A stretch of DNA of 64,000 nt. Origin: Dendrolimus kikuchii. Taxonomy: Eukaryota; Arthropoda; Insecta; Lepidoptera; Lasiocampidae. Shown one piece after another: positions 25,098 through 32,887 of this stretch. A program made the position numbers and the translations under genes. The stretch covers positions 3,149,501 through 3,213,500 of the forward strand of contig CM034388.1 of the NCBI GenBank assembly GCA_019925095.2, written 5' to 3'. Within the stretch, counting starts at the first letter, position 1; the number at the start of each line of letters is the position of its first letter. Under the pieces are notes generated by a model. It searched no databases and was not told the origin of the DNA. It saw nothing but the letters and a program-made list of their open reading frames with translations.

Positions 25098-28000
25098 TGT
25101 GTCTGTGTCTGTGTGTGTGTGTGTGTCTGTGTCTGTCTCTCTCTGTGCGCGTGCGTGTGTGTGTGTGTGTGTGCGTGCGTGTGTGTGTGCGTGCGGGTGG
25201 GAGTTTGAATGGAACACAAATCCCTACTAATTTGTTTTGAGTCTTATTGAAAACATTAAGCATGTTTCACATTCAAGCTGATGTAACCAAGATGTCTTCC
25301 ACTTCATCATAATTAAGGGTTAAGAGCCATTCAGTCAGATTTTTCTTACACTCATATACTTGAATGGGGTAAATGTTAAGAATGCGATTAATTTTATTGT
25401 AAACGCGGGGGCTTGAGCTACATTTTGCCGACTAGCAAAGACTGAACGTAATATATATAAACTACTCAAAACAAAATAGGGCCCACTCTAAGTTAATCTC
25501 TAATTTCGTGTAAAAAAAATTGTTAGGCAGTAAATTGTGAAGTTACATATTTCAGAGTATTGTTGACATGTTTATCTAATGTTATCAATGTTTCAAATCA
25601 CAAATTTAATGGTAGGTAGACAAAAAAAGTGAAGTACTCCAAAAATCGTTTATTACTCAAATTCTCAGTCACTTGTACCCTCAGTCACATTCTGAGTGTC
25701 ATAGTCGCACGTCTACTTTTTTCTTTTTGACTTGATTTCGGTGTTACTCGCGATCATTATGCCTGGTTCTCGGCGTCATATGGATGTGGAAACCGCAACA
25801 AGAGAAGTGTTTATGCTTCAGGAGGGAGAATCTCAGAGATCGGTGGCAAGACGTCTTGGTGTGTCGCGACGAGCTATTCGAAATGCGTGGGAACGCTTTC
25901 TAGAGACAGGTAGTGTCGCGAGGAGACCTGGATCAGGAAGAGCGCGAGCTACAACCGTCCAGGAAGACCGGTATATCAGATTGACTGCACGTCGAGAGCG
26001 CACGATTCCCGCCCGCGTCTTACAAAATCGACTGCGGCAATCGACTGGCAAACGAATTAGTGATCAAACCATTCGAAATGGACTCCATGAAGACGGACAA
26101 CGTTCCAGATCTCGTGTTATTCGTCTAAAATTGACAAAGCGCATCGTGCAGCACGTTTGAGGTTTGCTCACGAGCATGCGGAGTAGACAATGGACAACTG
26201 GAGAAATGTACTCTTTACGGACGAAAGTAAAGTGAAGTTTTTCAGCGATGATCGTCGAGTGCGCGTATGGGAAGAGAAGGCGAACGTTTTTCAGAACCTT
26301 GCAATACATGAAACGGATCGTTTTGGAGGTCCAAATGTTATGGTGTGGGCTGGAATAAGCTTGCTCGGTAAAACTGAGCTGGTAATTCTGGAAGAAGGCT
26401 CCATAACTGCCTCCCGGTATGTCGATCGAATAGTTCGGCCCCATGTCATCCCATTTTCACAAAGAGTGGGTGAAAACTTCGTCTTTATGCAAGACAATGC
26501 TCGCCCACATACAGCGCGAACAACCCAGAGAGCTCTCTCTGAAGCCAATATTACGGTTTTACCGTGGCCGGCCATGAGTCCCGATCTTAACCCCATTGAA
26601 CATTTATGGGACCGATTGAAAAGAAGCCTCAAATTGAACTTCAGTAATGTGACTAATCGACAAGAGCTCATAAACGCCCTAAAATTGTGTTGGGAGCGAA
26701 TACCCGAGGAAAACATCACCCACTTGATTGAAAGTGTCCCAGATAGACTCAGAAAGTGCATACGGAACAGAGGAGGACCTACTCGCTATTAAGCACCTTC
26801 AAACTCATTGATTTAGTCAAGAATAAAAATAAAAATCAAACTTTACGTAAATCAATAATTTCTGTAAACTTTCCTAAAAACTGTAAATTTTGACTAAATT
26901 CCATAAAATTGGCAAAATTTACTATTGTTTTTGTTCACACACTTTCAAAAACCTTAATTTATTCATTTCTAATCATAAAAATTGAAAAAAGAAAAAGAAG
27001 CTGTAAAATTCATTAATAAAACATGGTGGGCCCTATTTTGTTTTGAGTAGTATATATAGATTAATACATACAAATATAACTTGCTATGTTATAGATCATA
27101 TGTTATAGATGAATACTTTACATAACATTATAAAATAACGGCAGTAACCATTTTTAACCGATACCAAAGGGAGGAAGTTCTGAATTCGACTATTTTTTTA
27201 TTCGAAAAGTATACTCAGGAGGTGGTCCTATTGTCACCAAGTCTGATGAGTGGATCTTAGAATAATCGAGAGTAACCCCTGTTAAAGAGCGCCTAGCGCC
27301 TACACTTGGCAAGGCAAAACTTGTGTAGTACAATTTCTACAGGCGCTTAAAATATTATTTCTAAAGCTATTCAAGCGATTAAAATGTAGGAAATGTTTTT
27401 TTTTTATAAAAACAAAACCGACTCAAACTAAAACGAAAATGATTTATATTTTCTACATCTTGAAGTCGGCGCTAAGTAAAACATAAAAACAACAACAAAG
27501 TTGCGAAATGCAGGGACTTCAGGTTGTTACAGGAAATATTAATTTTTTGAGTTTTACATAGTTTGAAATCGATTTTCTATTAGGCGGACGGATTGCCTAT
27601 AACCAGCTTTCGGCGTTAAAAATCTTAAGCAATTTTTTAATTTTATTTTGCAGTACCAAGGCGACGAAGTGATAGACACGGACTTACCGACCCTTCTAGA
27701 AGCGAAGCTCTTCTGCACAACAGGAGGGAAGTTGCTTTGGCTCGTCCTGCAGCCGTTCTTCTACGCTCTACGCCCTCTGGTGGTTAGGCCGAAGCCTCCA
27801 TCACCCATGGAACTGATCAATCTGGTGATACAAGTCTTCTTTGACGCTATAGTCGTTAAGTTATTTGGTAAGTGTTGTTAACTCGTTTTCCGTACATCTA
27901 CATATATACATATAATAAAACTGTAGAGGTCGAATTTCTGTAGAATGAAAAAAAATGCTAAAAACCGAGTCAGGGGGATGTAAGAAGTGAAATAGAACTA

Positions 28001-29780
28001 ATTTAGATTTTTTTCAAATTTTTGTTTCTTTGTTTGTGTGTCTGTTTGTACGGGCTAATCTCCGAAACGACTGGACCGATTTAAATGAAATTTTGTATGG
28101 TGGTAGCTTATATCCCTGGTCAACATATAGGATACTTTTGATCCTGAAAAGTTAAAAAGTTCCCGTGGGATAATTAAAAAAACTTTAATTACTTAAACAG
28201 CGTATTATACACAGTTTACGTTGAATGTTTCTATAAAGAAGCATTACAAGGTATTGCGGTCTATAAAATTTTAATTGAAGGGATAATAAATAACTACGCG
28301 GACGAAGTCGCGGGCATCAGCTAACAGAGATGTGACTTATCTAAGATACAAGTATTTGAAATACATATACAGAATACGTATTTTATATCTTGTATCTAGA
28401 TACTTTTTGAAAGTGTATTTTGTATCTTATATTTAGATACCATTTGTTAAGTATCTTAGTATTTTGTAAATACTTTGTTTGTTTGCAGGAGTTCAGCAGA
28501 CAGGCAGACGGCCCACTTGATGGAAAGCGGTTACCATCGCCTATGGACATTTGCAACACCAAAGGTGCTACAAATGCGCTGCTGCTCTCTTAAAGGAGAC
28601 TGGAACCTGGTCATTAATGCCGGAATGCAACACAAGGTTGTTATGGCGGCATACTCTAGACCAGGGGTGGTCGCCATCCAATCGAGCAAATACCCTACCA
28701 CCTGGCTGTGGGTTGTTTAGTCGCCTCTTACGACAGGCCGCCAGGCCGCAGGAAATTGTATTCTTTCTCCGTTCCTGCACAGATACTTTTAGTCATAATT
28801 ACCTATATGTATTGTCATATGTACATACAGGATGTTTCAGCAAACGGAACGCCTGCTTGAAACCATTATAGCATACCGGGAATATATCTTAATTAAGATT
28901 CATTATAATTTTATTATTTAATAATAACAAAGATACAGGAAGAAAAAAAAATAATTTTGGTTGTGCTTCTCCTTAACATTGTACACTAAGAATGATTGAA
29001 CTTTGCATAAAACATTTGGTAAGTTCCTTGCCCTTTAATAGTGCCGTCAAACACAAACACGCCGACAAAGCAACCGCGCATCCGGCTTACCGATAGTCGG
29101 CGTTTTCATAAAATTCAGCTGACAGTTTGTGACCTCAACGATTTGTAAACATTGTGAATGGCGCTGCTGAAGTTAGTTAGTTTTTATGCGTTTTTTCATT
29201 ACCGGATGAATAATTTTGAAAAGAAAAAACTTGTTCGATTTAAAATCTTTTAATGTACATGTTCCACCTGGTTTTATGCGAAATTATGGTTATATGAAGT
29301 AAAAGTTTAAAAGGTCATAACTCTAAAACTTTGACTATATATAAGTATAGATATAAGGCCAACACTGCACATGCACTTCCTTACAACACCAGCATGTAAC
29401 AGATACACTCCACATTAGTATAAGTTTGGTATTAAAATTAGAATAAATTAATATAATAAGTTATTCTTAAGGTACACCACAACATAAAAATTACTAAATA
29501 TAATGTCACATACAGTAACAAAAATAAACAATAAGCGTGTATGGAGTCTCAAATTTTTCATAGAAATTAAGTAGTAAAAAAGGGTACGGAACTCGAGTCC
29601 GTAGAGATATTAATAATAATAATAAAAAAAACTCTAAAACTAAATTTTTAAGAATTTTTTCCTTTTTGTAACTGTACGCTAGTGTTATGCCCTTTCTCCC
29701 TTTTAAGTAGGTGTTTCGTTTGCTGAAACACCCGATATACATGTGTGTATATATGTATGTATGTGTGTATATATACATAC

Positions 29781-29876
<96 letters not shown>

Positions 29877-32800
29877 ATTTATTTTGTTTTTGAACTTATA
29901 TGTGCTGTATGACGTAGGCAGCCACCGATGTTCGTAGTACCATACGGCAGGACTAACTTGCTTTGTAAGCAGCCGATAACACAGGCCTTGCGAACATTGG
30001 ACAAGATATGTCAAAATTGACATTTTTATCTGTACTGTGACTGATTCACAAGAACTGCATAGGCTACGTCCATTAGAGAGTCACAACGACCACGTTCACG
30101 ACCGTGATTGTTCCCGTTCTACTTGCTTGCCGATGTCACAATCGTACGCTCAATTGGAACGGTTACTCGATCCACCGCTTGACATGGGCCGTTGTGAGCG
30201 TTGCGCGAGCAAGAATCATGACATCATTAGTGACGTTTCCGCCACGACCATAACGACCGCGGTCGCCTAGTGGAACGGCAGACGGAGCATTTTGGGCGTT
30301 GTGAGATACTAAAGGAACGCGGCCATACTATATTATATATTATGACGATTGTATAATGTATTATGTGTGTATATTTTATTTTTTTGTTGTTGTTTCAGGT
30401 TGGCGTGTTCTTGGATACTTGATCTTCGGTTCCTTAATGGCGATGGGAGTGCATCCGGTTGCGGGTGAGTTTTTATAATTGCTAATAATAGACTGTTATA
30501 CGAGAGTGAAAGTGACCTATAGCGTTAATAGTTTGAGTGCCTAAATAGGCCTTTCACTCGAGGTTAACAGTTTGCTCTTAATTTCGATTATGAGGAAAGT
30601 AATAAAAACTGATTAATGAAACAAACAACTACTTCTCTAATGAAGTCAGGCGTTAAACGTCAGTCAAAGTCAGTTAAAACTCATTTAAGACTTCAACACT
30701 ACAAAATAAAAAACAATACACAATATACATAGATAGCTTCATGCCAGTTCCCTCGCAGGGTAGGCACGAACAACAGAGCGCCATTTAGGCTTGTTCTTAC
30801 ACACCTCACTCGCTTCTTTGACATTCATAGCTCTTGTCATGCACGCTCGTCTGTTCTTAAGGCTCCTGACATCACCTTCTGCTAGTACACGATCAATTTG
30901 ATCATGGAAGGTGTGTCGTGGCCTTCCACGACTTCTGCATTCATCCACTTTTGCATTGTATATCTGTTTAGTCATTCTTTCATCGTGCATTCTTTCCACA
31001 TGCCCGAACCACCGGAGCATTCCTTGTGAACATAGCATTCCTAGAAATGTGAACTGTATAGTCAAATGTGACCTTTCGAGTTTTCACAAGAACTCCGTTA
31101 TAAGGCGTCGATTGTAGCATACAATACAATTGCGCCTGGCTTAAAGGCCTAGTTGCCAAGCCATAAACATTAAAAAAAAAACCTGTACCATCTGTTTTTT
31201 TTTTCTAGGACACTTCATCTCGGAACATTACATGTTTCGTAAGGGATTCGAGACCTACTCGTATTATGGCCCTTTAAACTGGATCACCTTCAATGTTGGG
31301 TATCACAACGAGCATCATGACTTCCCAGCAGTGCCCGGAAGGAGGTTACCGGAGGTGTGTAGTATTTTTTTTTTATTGCAGGAGATCAGCAGACAGGCAG
31401 ACGGCCCACTTGATGGAAAGCGGTTATCATCGCCTATAGACATTTGCAACACCAATTCACCATTCTTGTAATTCCTGAGCCATAGTAGCTAAGTCAATAA
31501 TGGGACTTTTTAGCTTGCATTATTTATACTTATCTTTATTAGTATTTTTCCAATAGTGAATTTCAATTTTTGGTATTAGATGGTCGAGACTTTCAATACT
31601 TAACACATAATTCTAACATGAAAACAGTCAATATCCTTCAACCGTTGTTAACTTTTGACCAATCTATATATTAATACGTGAAGTAAAAACTTTGTACCCC
31701 TTTTTACGAAAATTGCGCGGACGGAGGAGTATGAAATTTCGCACACTTATAGTTTATATAGAGAAGGAGTGCAGAATGCTAATATTTTAAAAATTAAGCA
31801 TAAAAAACACATTAAATCAATCAAGCCAAAGCCACCAAATATTATTTATTTTTTCTTGTAATATCTCCTTAGACACCGGATTGCCTGGAAATTATCGCTA
31901 TAAGCGATAAGGCCGCCCATTGTTCTAATTTAAATGTGTGTTCTAATTTAAAGTTATGGTGAACAATAAAGAGTTTTCATACATTCATACATTCATTCAT
32001 TCATAAATAAATAAATAAAAAAACATTACACACACTACCTTGTATTTGACACACACCATGTGTGTCATATAATTTTTTTTGTTTATTGTTAAAGTCAAAA
32101 TAACAATATAGCCTTGGCGCAATCTGTGATTATAGAAGTACATATAGTCTTTGACAACAGAACCTTAATAATGTTCAAACTTATAATTTAAATTAATTAT
32201 TACGTTCGAATTTCGACCACGGGCGACCACTAGTATTTATTTATACTTCTTATACTAATATATAAAGCTGAAGAGTTTGTTTGTTTGAACGCGGTAATCT
32301 CAGGAACTACTGGACTGATTTGAAAAATTCTTTCAGTGTTAGATAGCCCATTTATCGAGGAAGGCTATAGGCTATATATCATCACGCTAAGACCAATTGG
32401 AGAGGAGCACCAATGGAGAATGTTTCAAAATCGGGGGGTTTTGAAAACAAATTCCAGACGGACGACGTCGCGGGCACAGCTAGTTATTTATATTTATTTG
32501 AACATAAATCTGCACAAAACGAACGAAACGTCACCCTCCAAGTTCCTTCCAGAACTGTCATTTTTTTTTTCACCTGTCATTACTAAAAAAAATGAATGTC
32601 AAAGAAACAAGTGAGGTGTGTAAGAATGGGCCTAAATGGCGCTCTGTTGTTCGTGCCTACCCCGCAAGGGAACTGGCGTGAAGTTATGTATGTATGTATG
32701 TATTACTAAAAAAAACTATGGATAGCTAATCCTTTTTTTTTCGTAGGTGAAACGCATAGCTTCAGAATTCTACGACAATCTACCTCAGCACAACAGTTGG

Positions 32801-32887
32801 TCGAGCGTTCTTTACGACTTCGTTATGGACCCGGATATTGGCCCTTATGCCAGGATAAAGCGCAAACATCACGGCTTAGACAGTTAG
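8533..32887 (+). CDS. ifc: Sphingolipid delta-4 desaturase (DES1), exons 2-7, 5' incomplete
   Basis: Exons 8533-8709, 19805-19944, 27654-27867, 30399-30464, 31209-31354 and 32747-32887 join in phase (1, 0, 1, 1, 0) through GT..AG introns to give about 294 residues ending HHGLDS. The family desaturates dihydroceramide to ceramide in the endoplasmic reticulum. The three histidine clusters of membrane desaturases are intact: HEIAH (exon 8709/19805 junction), HLEHH (end of second listed exon) and HNEHH (fifth). Landmarks include [24 protein letters not shown] and [10 protein letters not shown]. Relative to the usual 320 or so residues only the first 25-30 are missing. I found no exon for them in the window, so exon 1 probably lies upstream. 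Introns are packed with transposons. A possible poly(A) signal AATAAA is at 33195. Confidence 0.95.
8839..8985 (-). mobile_element. Helitron-like remnant, truncated
   Basis: Starts with ACTAGCTGTACCCGACAGACGTTGTCCTGCCC, the reverse complement of a CTAG-type end like that at 21002. The next element begins at 8986, so its head is lost or displaced. Confidence 0.5.
8986..9760 (+). mobile_element. Hel-1 Helitron-like element, long form
   Basis: 775 bp, starts TCTATACTAATATTATAAAG and ends GCACAGCTAG, inserted between A (8985) and T (9761), exactly the Helitron target. A GC-rich CGCGG..CGCGG stretch precedes the end as expected for the terminal hairpin. No protein coding. The long form has two copies of the GAACGCG-CTAATCTCAGGAAC motif, one at each end, as if two short forms had fused. 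Confidence 0.8.
9944..10420 (-). mobile_element. GC-rich poly(A) retroposon, minus, with 14-bp target duplication
   Basis: Flanked by perfect copies of ACCGGTAGACACCT (9930-9943 and 10421-10434). A T run at the start is the poly(A) tail read backwards, so the element is on the minus strand. It is strikingly GC-rich for this window and shares GGGTATCCCTAAC, CTGGGTGTTCCGTCC-like and TCCCCCGG..CGGGG segments with 63065-63374. Perhaps a SINE or the end of a LINE; open frames inside look non-coding. Confidence 0.85.
10443..10727 (+). mobile_element. Helitron-like remnant
   Basis: Carries ACACGAGAATTATATATAT and AATCGGTTCAGCCGTTT, shared with the minus element at 21002-21213. Boundaries are not clear; the solo LTR at 10728 interrupts its end. 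Confidence 0.4.
10728..11207 (+). mobile_element. Solo LTR, family LTR-S, copy 1
   Basis: 480 bp beginning TGTTAC and ending GTAACA, flanked by ATAT on both sides (10724-10727, 11208-11211). Shares internal blocks with 12010-12490 and 14447-14891: TTGTATAG..AATAAA (a likely poly(A) signal) and CGGCATTTTAATTCGAG. The 4-bp duplication suggests a gypsy-class element. No internal region remains, so it is a recombination product. 11212-11920 holds nothing I recognise. Confidence 0.85.
11921..12556 (+). repeat. SINE-A copy split by a solo LTR
   Basis: SINE-A 3' half runs from about 11921 (GGCCAGGTTCCAGTCTCC) to 12009 and resumes at 12491 (GTGGGCCGTCTG) to an A-rich tail near 12556. The LTR at 12010-12490 is inserted in it. 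Confidence 0.85.
12010..12490 (+). mobile_element. Solo LTR, family LTR-S, copy 2, nested in SINE-A
   Basis: 481 bp, TGTTAC..GTAACA, with perfect 4-bp duplication GTAA (12006-12009 and 12491-12494). Same family as 10728 and 14447. It is younger than the SINE it interrupts. Confidence 0.88.
13005..13327 (-). repeat. SINE-A copy, minus, near full length
   Basis: Reverse complement of the SINE-A consensus from tail (poly-T at 13005) to head (TCCGTTCCTGCAC at 13327). Read on the plus strand its tail gives a T run followed by TTTATTGCAG, see findings. Confidence 0.9.
13328..13830 (+). mobile_element. LINE 3' end with (ATT)n tail
   Basis: GC-rich non-coding block ending CTTCGCCACAAAGCCCCCC..GCGGG(ATT)n, the form of a non-LTR 3' UTR with a simple tail. 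It sits exactly between two SINE-A copies in opposite orientation. The clade cannot be told from this part. Confidence 0.55.
13855..14168 (+). repeat. SINE-A copy, full length
   Basis: Starts at GTGCAGGAACGGAGAAAG, ends with CTGCAATAAAAATAAAAAAA. With 13005-13327 it forms an inverted pair. Confidence 0.92.
14447..14891 (+). mobile_element. Solo LTR, family LTR-S, copy 3
   Basis: 445 bp, TGTTACG..CGTAACA, with ATAT duplication (14443-14446 and 14892-14895). Third solo copy within 4.2 kb. Confidence 0.88.
14895..15150 (+). mobile_element. Hel-2 Helitron-like element, 3' lost to TA expansion
   Basis: Starts TCTATATTTTAATACGTGAAG and shares TTGCGCGGATGGAGGAGTATG and CTTGGCGAAATCTGTG with the complete copy at 31663-32233. 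The 3' part is replaced by a TA repeat. Confidence 0.7.
15151..15229. repeat. (TA)n microsatellite
   Basis: About 80 bp of TA repeats. Confidence 0.97.
15714..15976. repeat. Large imperfect foldback
   Basis: Arms of about 110 bp (15714-15824 and 15868-15976) are close reverse complements; both contain AAAGCTATTTTTAATTATAA or its complement and TTTTTAATATATATTA. Related sequence (CTTGAAGTCGG, AAGTAAAACATAAAAA) recurs near 27430-27490. A MITE or foldback transposon is likely. Confidence 0.8.
16130..16622 (-). repeat. SINE-A copy, minus, split by a LINE-1f insertion
   Basis: Divergent SINE-A in two parts (16130-16311 and 16566-16622). The break is filled by a LINE-1f 3' end and TACGACAG is repeated on both sides. 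Confidence 0.8.
16312..16565 (+). mobile_element. LINE-1f 3' end, copy 2, nested in SINE-A
   Basis: Inserted with an 8-bp target duplication TACGACAG (16304-16311 and 16566-16573) and ending in GTATGTATG. Confidence 0.85.
16627..16895 (+). repeat. Rep-B, copy 2
   Basis: Full-length match to 66-330. 16896-17221 contains nothing further. Confidence 0.85.
17222..17520 (-). mobile_element. LINE-1f 3' end, copy 3, minus
   Basis: Tail (CATACATACATA) at the low end; minus-strand translation shows [20 protein letters not shown] and ends YPARELA, with one frameshift near SRG. Confidence 0.88.
17753..18517 (-). mobile_element. Hel-1 Helitron-like element, long form, minus
   Basis: 765 bp, CTAG end at 17753 and TC start at 18517, flanked by A and T in the expected way. 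Same layout as 8986-9760 and 20008-20787. Confidence 0.8.
18736..19425 (+). repeat. Tandem repeat, about 183-bp unit, four copies
   Basis: Units begin TTCCTCCTGTCTGAAC at 18741, 18929, 19110 and 19289, each with GCGTTGCCTTCGCCTCTG-like and GTGGGCCGTCTG segments; the last is cut at about 140 bp. The GTGGGCCGTCTG motif is shared with SINE-A. Confidence 0.85.
19463..19770 (+). repeat. SINE-A copy, full length, next to DES1 exon
   Basis: Full-length copy whose A tail ends only 35 bp before the DES1 exon at 19805, crowding the branch-point and pyrimidine-tract region. Confidence 0.92.
19805..19944 (+). CDS. ifc: DES1 exon with HEIAH and HLEHH boxes
   Basis: Acceptor TTCTCTTTTCAG, reads [19 protein letters not shown] through KKYHLEHHR, donor GTGAGT, phase 0 at the end. 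Confidence 0.96.
20008..20787 (+). mobile_element. Hel-1 Helitron-like element, long form
   Basis: Starts TCTATACTAATATTATAAAG after A; ends GCACAGATAG before T, so the terminal CTAG is mutated to ATAG. Confidence 0.78.
20970..21001. repeat. (TA)n microsatellite
   Basis: Short TA run between two elements. Confidence 0.9.
21002..21214 (-). mobile_element. Helitron-like remnant, minus
   Basis: Begins with CTAGCTGCCCGGGCAGACG (a CTAG end read backwards) and contains ACACGAGATTTATATATAT. The gypsy LTR starts directly after it. Confidence 0.55.
21215..21402 (+). repeat. 5' LTR (right boundary approximate)
   Basis: Starts TGTGGGATTC; AATAAACGATG near 21337 may be the poly(A) signal. It lacks about 40 bp present in the 3' copy. 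I place its end near ACCCACA at 21390-21400, with a possible primer-binding TGG at 21406. Confidence 0.6.
21669..24632 (+). CDS. Gag-pol polyprotein with truncated integrase
   Basis: 987 residues in one frame. About 1-200 resembles a retrotransposon gag; two CCHC knuckles follow near 208 ([14 protein letters not shown]) and 227 ([14 protein letters not shown]). An aspartic protease site [11 protein letters not shown] is near 275, the reverse-transcriptase motif YLDDLI near 584, and RNase H with [12 protein letters not shown] near 732. The integrase N-terminal zinc region begins near 919 (HEKGH) but stops after its first late cysteine. Beyond about 24510 the frame is out of register: the natural continuation (NKKR, then a GPY/F-like [10 protein letters not shown]) lies in another frame to the stop at 24851. 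The DDE core is therefore deleted and the element could not integrate by itself. Start chosen at the ATG giving MPPKKNKD. Confidence 0.9.
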   Translation: MPPKKNKDIEDSDSNCSEAGYRVRISFSDLEKSMTPFTGDDTYPITNWLTDFNDTANLMEWNNLEKLIYAKRLLSGTAKLFLRSLGSITSWDTLKESLLEEFGSKLNSASIHKKLASRKMKPDETYQQYFLHMKELALHGNLEDEALIEYVIDGIRDSEINKAILYGATDIKQFRKKLEVYAQIKEHKMQQRPIQMTNGRKNHTIKRCYNCGETDHQSPACTKGIKCFKCNGYGHKSKECQSSTNKTLKIQDEKVSTDVVKPYKEAKINGVTVKTFIDTGSDANLICESYYKQNFPENNDYNIKDTLKLSGIAEYEVCTKGSFMAKVEIDDVYFETLMHVIDDDVIPVNVILGNPILKDVEIIFSADGISVKRILHLTQINDYEEEFDEKYDIKKLKYKDKIKHLLDNYDNLKTRKKESNVKLKIILTDEDPIYQTPRRLSPLEKDIVNKQIQGWLDQEVIKPSKSEYASPIVLAKKKNGSYRLCIDFRKLNKKIIKERYPLPLIEDQVDKLKEAILFTSLDLKNGFLHVDVCEDSQKYTSFVTPQGQYEFKKMPFGLCTAPSVFQRFINDIFQDLMSEGTVLAYLDDLIIPSRTEEEGFVKLEKVLRKAEEFGLQFNWAKCHFLQNEINYLGYIIRDNQIRPSKEKIHAVAKFKKPHNIKSLRSFLGLTGYFRKFVKNYSIIAKPLTELLKTNVMFNFDLKCERAFEELKHILCSSPVLRIYNPNFETELHTDASIDGYGAVLLQRNPHDNQLHPVHYMSKKTTPAEKKYHSYYLEILAIVEAVKKFRVYLLGVRFKIVTDCSALTMTLQKKDLPPRVARWALLLEEFDYKIEHRSGTQMRHVDALSRNPVSLILTETTARLKRAQDDDLKIKLLKKILEKESYENFILENGVLCKAKDGTKLIVVPKKMQNEIIRKCHEKGHFGILKTEELINRDYYIDNCKEKFEIQRLELIERRGKIFRKFRKKIGKFIIKREHKLYSTKLEI
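24510..24853 (+). pseudogene. Out-of-frame integrase C-terminal remnant
   Basis: Reads through [19 protein letters not shown] and [10 protein letters not shown] to SGSDE and a stop, the usual C-terminal module of gypsy integrases. It shifted frame when the core was lost. Confidence 0.75.
24867..25045 (+). repeat. 3' LTR (right boundary uncertain)
   Basis: Matches the 5' LTR from TGTGGGATTC to AATAAACGATG, with an extra GC-rich block near 24978-25018. Confidence 0.65.
25057..25200. repeat. (GT)n/(CTGT)n microsatellite
   Basis: About 140 bp of imperfect GT repeats with CTGT and GCGT interruptions, directly at the degraded 3' LTR. Confidence 0.95.
25461..27051 (+). mobile_element. Tc1-like DNA transposon with intact terminal repeats
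   Basis: Ends are perfect inverted repeats (ACTACTCAAAACAAAATAGG and further, 25 bp) at 25461-25485 and 27027-27051, inside TA-rich flanks as expected for TA insertion. It is 1591 bp long with one damaged transposase. Confidence 0.93.
25759..26792 (+). pseudogene. Tc1-like transposase, one frameshift and one stop
   Basis: The N-terminal half (ATG at 25759) has a helix-turn-helix of the paired type ([23 protein letters not shown]) and runs to a premature end at 26160. Its continuation is in another frame and meets an in-frame TAG just before 26190. The C-terminal half (26190-26792) has the catalytic triad: D in VLFTDESK, D in MQDNARPH, and E in LNPIEHLWD, with 34 residues between the last two, a DD34E signature of Tc1. 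The family cuts and pastes at TA. The triad is preserved, so the damage is recent or mild; the copy could still be mobilised in trans through its intact ends. Confidence 0.9.
27156..27510 (+). repeat. AACCGAC-type MITE remnant
   Basis: Contains TTAACCGATACCAAAGGGAGG and CATCTTGAAGTCGG..AAGTAAAACATAAAAA, shared with 15405-15430 and 15800-15835. Boundaries unclear. Confidence 0.4.
27654..27867 (+). CDS. ifc: DES1 exon
   Basis: Acceptor TTTATTTTGCAG, reads [20 protein letters not shown] through [11 protein letters not shown], donor GTAAGT, phase 1 at the end. Confidence 0.96.
27897..28324 (+). mobile_element. Helitron-like element
   Basis: Starts TCTACATATATAC after A and ends GCGGGCATCAGCTAA; carries ACTGGACCGATTTAAATGAAA. 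The end is CTAA, not CTAG, and is not followed by T. Confidence 0.55.
28483..28783 (-). repeat. SINE-A copy, minus, full length
   Basis: Tail at 28483, head at 28783. On the plus strand it starts with GTTTGTTTGCAG/GAGTTCAGC. Confidence 0.92.
28829..29733. mobile_element. DNA element bounded by inverted repeats
   Basis: Ends GATGTTTCAGCAAACGGAAC and its near-complement GTTTCGTTTGCTGAAACACC are inverted over about 33 bp with few mismatches. No transposase ORF. The inner 29330-29621 is shared, inverted, with 773-1045. Confidence 0.65.
29781..29874. repeat. (TA)n(TG)n microsatellite
   Basis: TA run followed by about 75 bp of pure TG. 29875-30398 has no supported gene; an open frame at 30037-30270 lacks recognisable features. 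Confidence 0.95.
30399..30464 (+). CDS. ifc: DES1 exon
   Basis: 66 nt, acceptor TTGTTTCAG, reads [22 protein letters not shown] across its ends, donor GTGAGT. A hydrophobic membrane segment. Confidence 0.95.
30730..31017 (-). mobile_element. LINE-1f 3' end, copy 4, minus
   Basis: Good minus-strand reading frame from [19 protein letters not shown] to YPARELA. Confidence 0.88.
31045..31172 (+). repeat. Rep-B, copy 3, 5'-truncated
   Basis: Last 128 bp of Rep-B with A tail, 36 bp before the next DES1 exon. Confidence 0.85.
31209..31354 (+). CDS. ifc: DES1 exon with HNEHH box
   Basis: Acceptor TTTTTTCTAG, reads [20 protein letters not shown] through [21 protein letters not shown], donor GTGTGT. 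Confidence 0.97.
31364..31455 (-). repeat. SINE-A fragment, minus, 10 bp after a DES1 donor
   Basis: 3' end of SINE-A in reverse (T run, ATTGCAGGAGATCAGCAG). It starts immediately downstream of the exon's splice donor. Confidence 0.85.
31663..32233 (+). mobile_element. Hel-2 Helitron-like element with nested LINE tail
   Basis: Starts TCTATATATTAATACGTGAAG after A and ends GCGACCACTAG before T, textbook Helitron ends. Interrupted at about 31840-32020 by a LINE 3' end. Without it the element is about 390 bp. Confidence 0.8.
31840..32020 (+). mobile_element. LINE-2f 3' tail, copy 1
   Basis: GGATTGCCTGGAAATTATCGCTATAAGCGATAAGGCCGCC..CAATAAAG, then ATTC and AAAT simple tails. Same family as 51560-51708 and 63688-63800; all carry a short ATCGCT..AGCGAT hairpin. 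Confidence 0.75.
32248..32483 (+). mobile_element. Hel-1 Helitron-like element, short form
   Basis: 236 bp, TC start slightly altered, ends GGGCACAGCTAG before T. Confidence 0.75.
32589..32704 (+). mobile_element. LINE-1f 3' end, copy 5, short
   Basis: Last 110 bp or so (ATGAATGTCAAAGAAAC to the TGA and ATGTATGTATG tail), 43 bp before the last DES1 exon. Confidence 0.85.
32747..32887 (+). CDS. ifc: DES1 last coding exon
   Basis: Acceptor TTTTTTTCGTAG, 47 codons from [18 protein letters not shown] through [17 protein letters not shown] to TAG. Confidence 0.97.
   Translation: MKRIASEFYDNLPQHNSWSSVLYDFVMDPDIGPYARIKRKHHGLDS

Noticed and set aside
25018..25263. His/Thr-rich and Val/Cys-rich open frames
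   Set aside because: Translations of the GT microsatellite.
26064..26761. Minus-strand open frames of 126 and 156 residues
   Set aside because: Shadows of the Tc1-like transposase on the other strand.
30037..30270. 77-residue open frame rich in Asp, His and Arg
   Set aside because: No conserved motif or splice evidence; looks like chance in a CG-containing intron segment of DES1.
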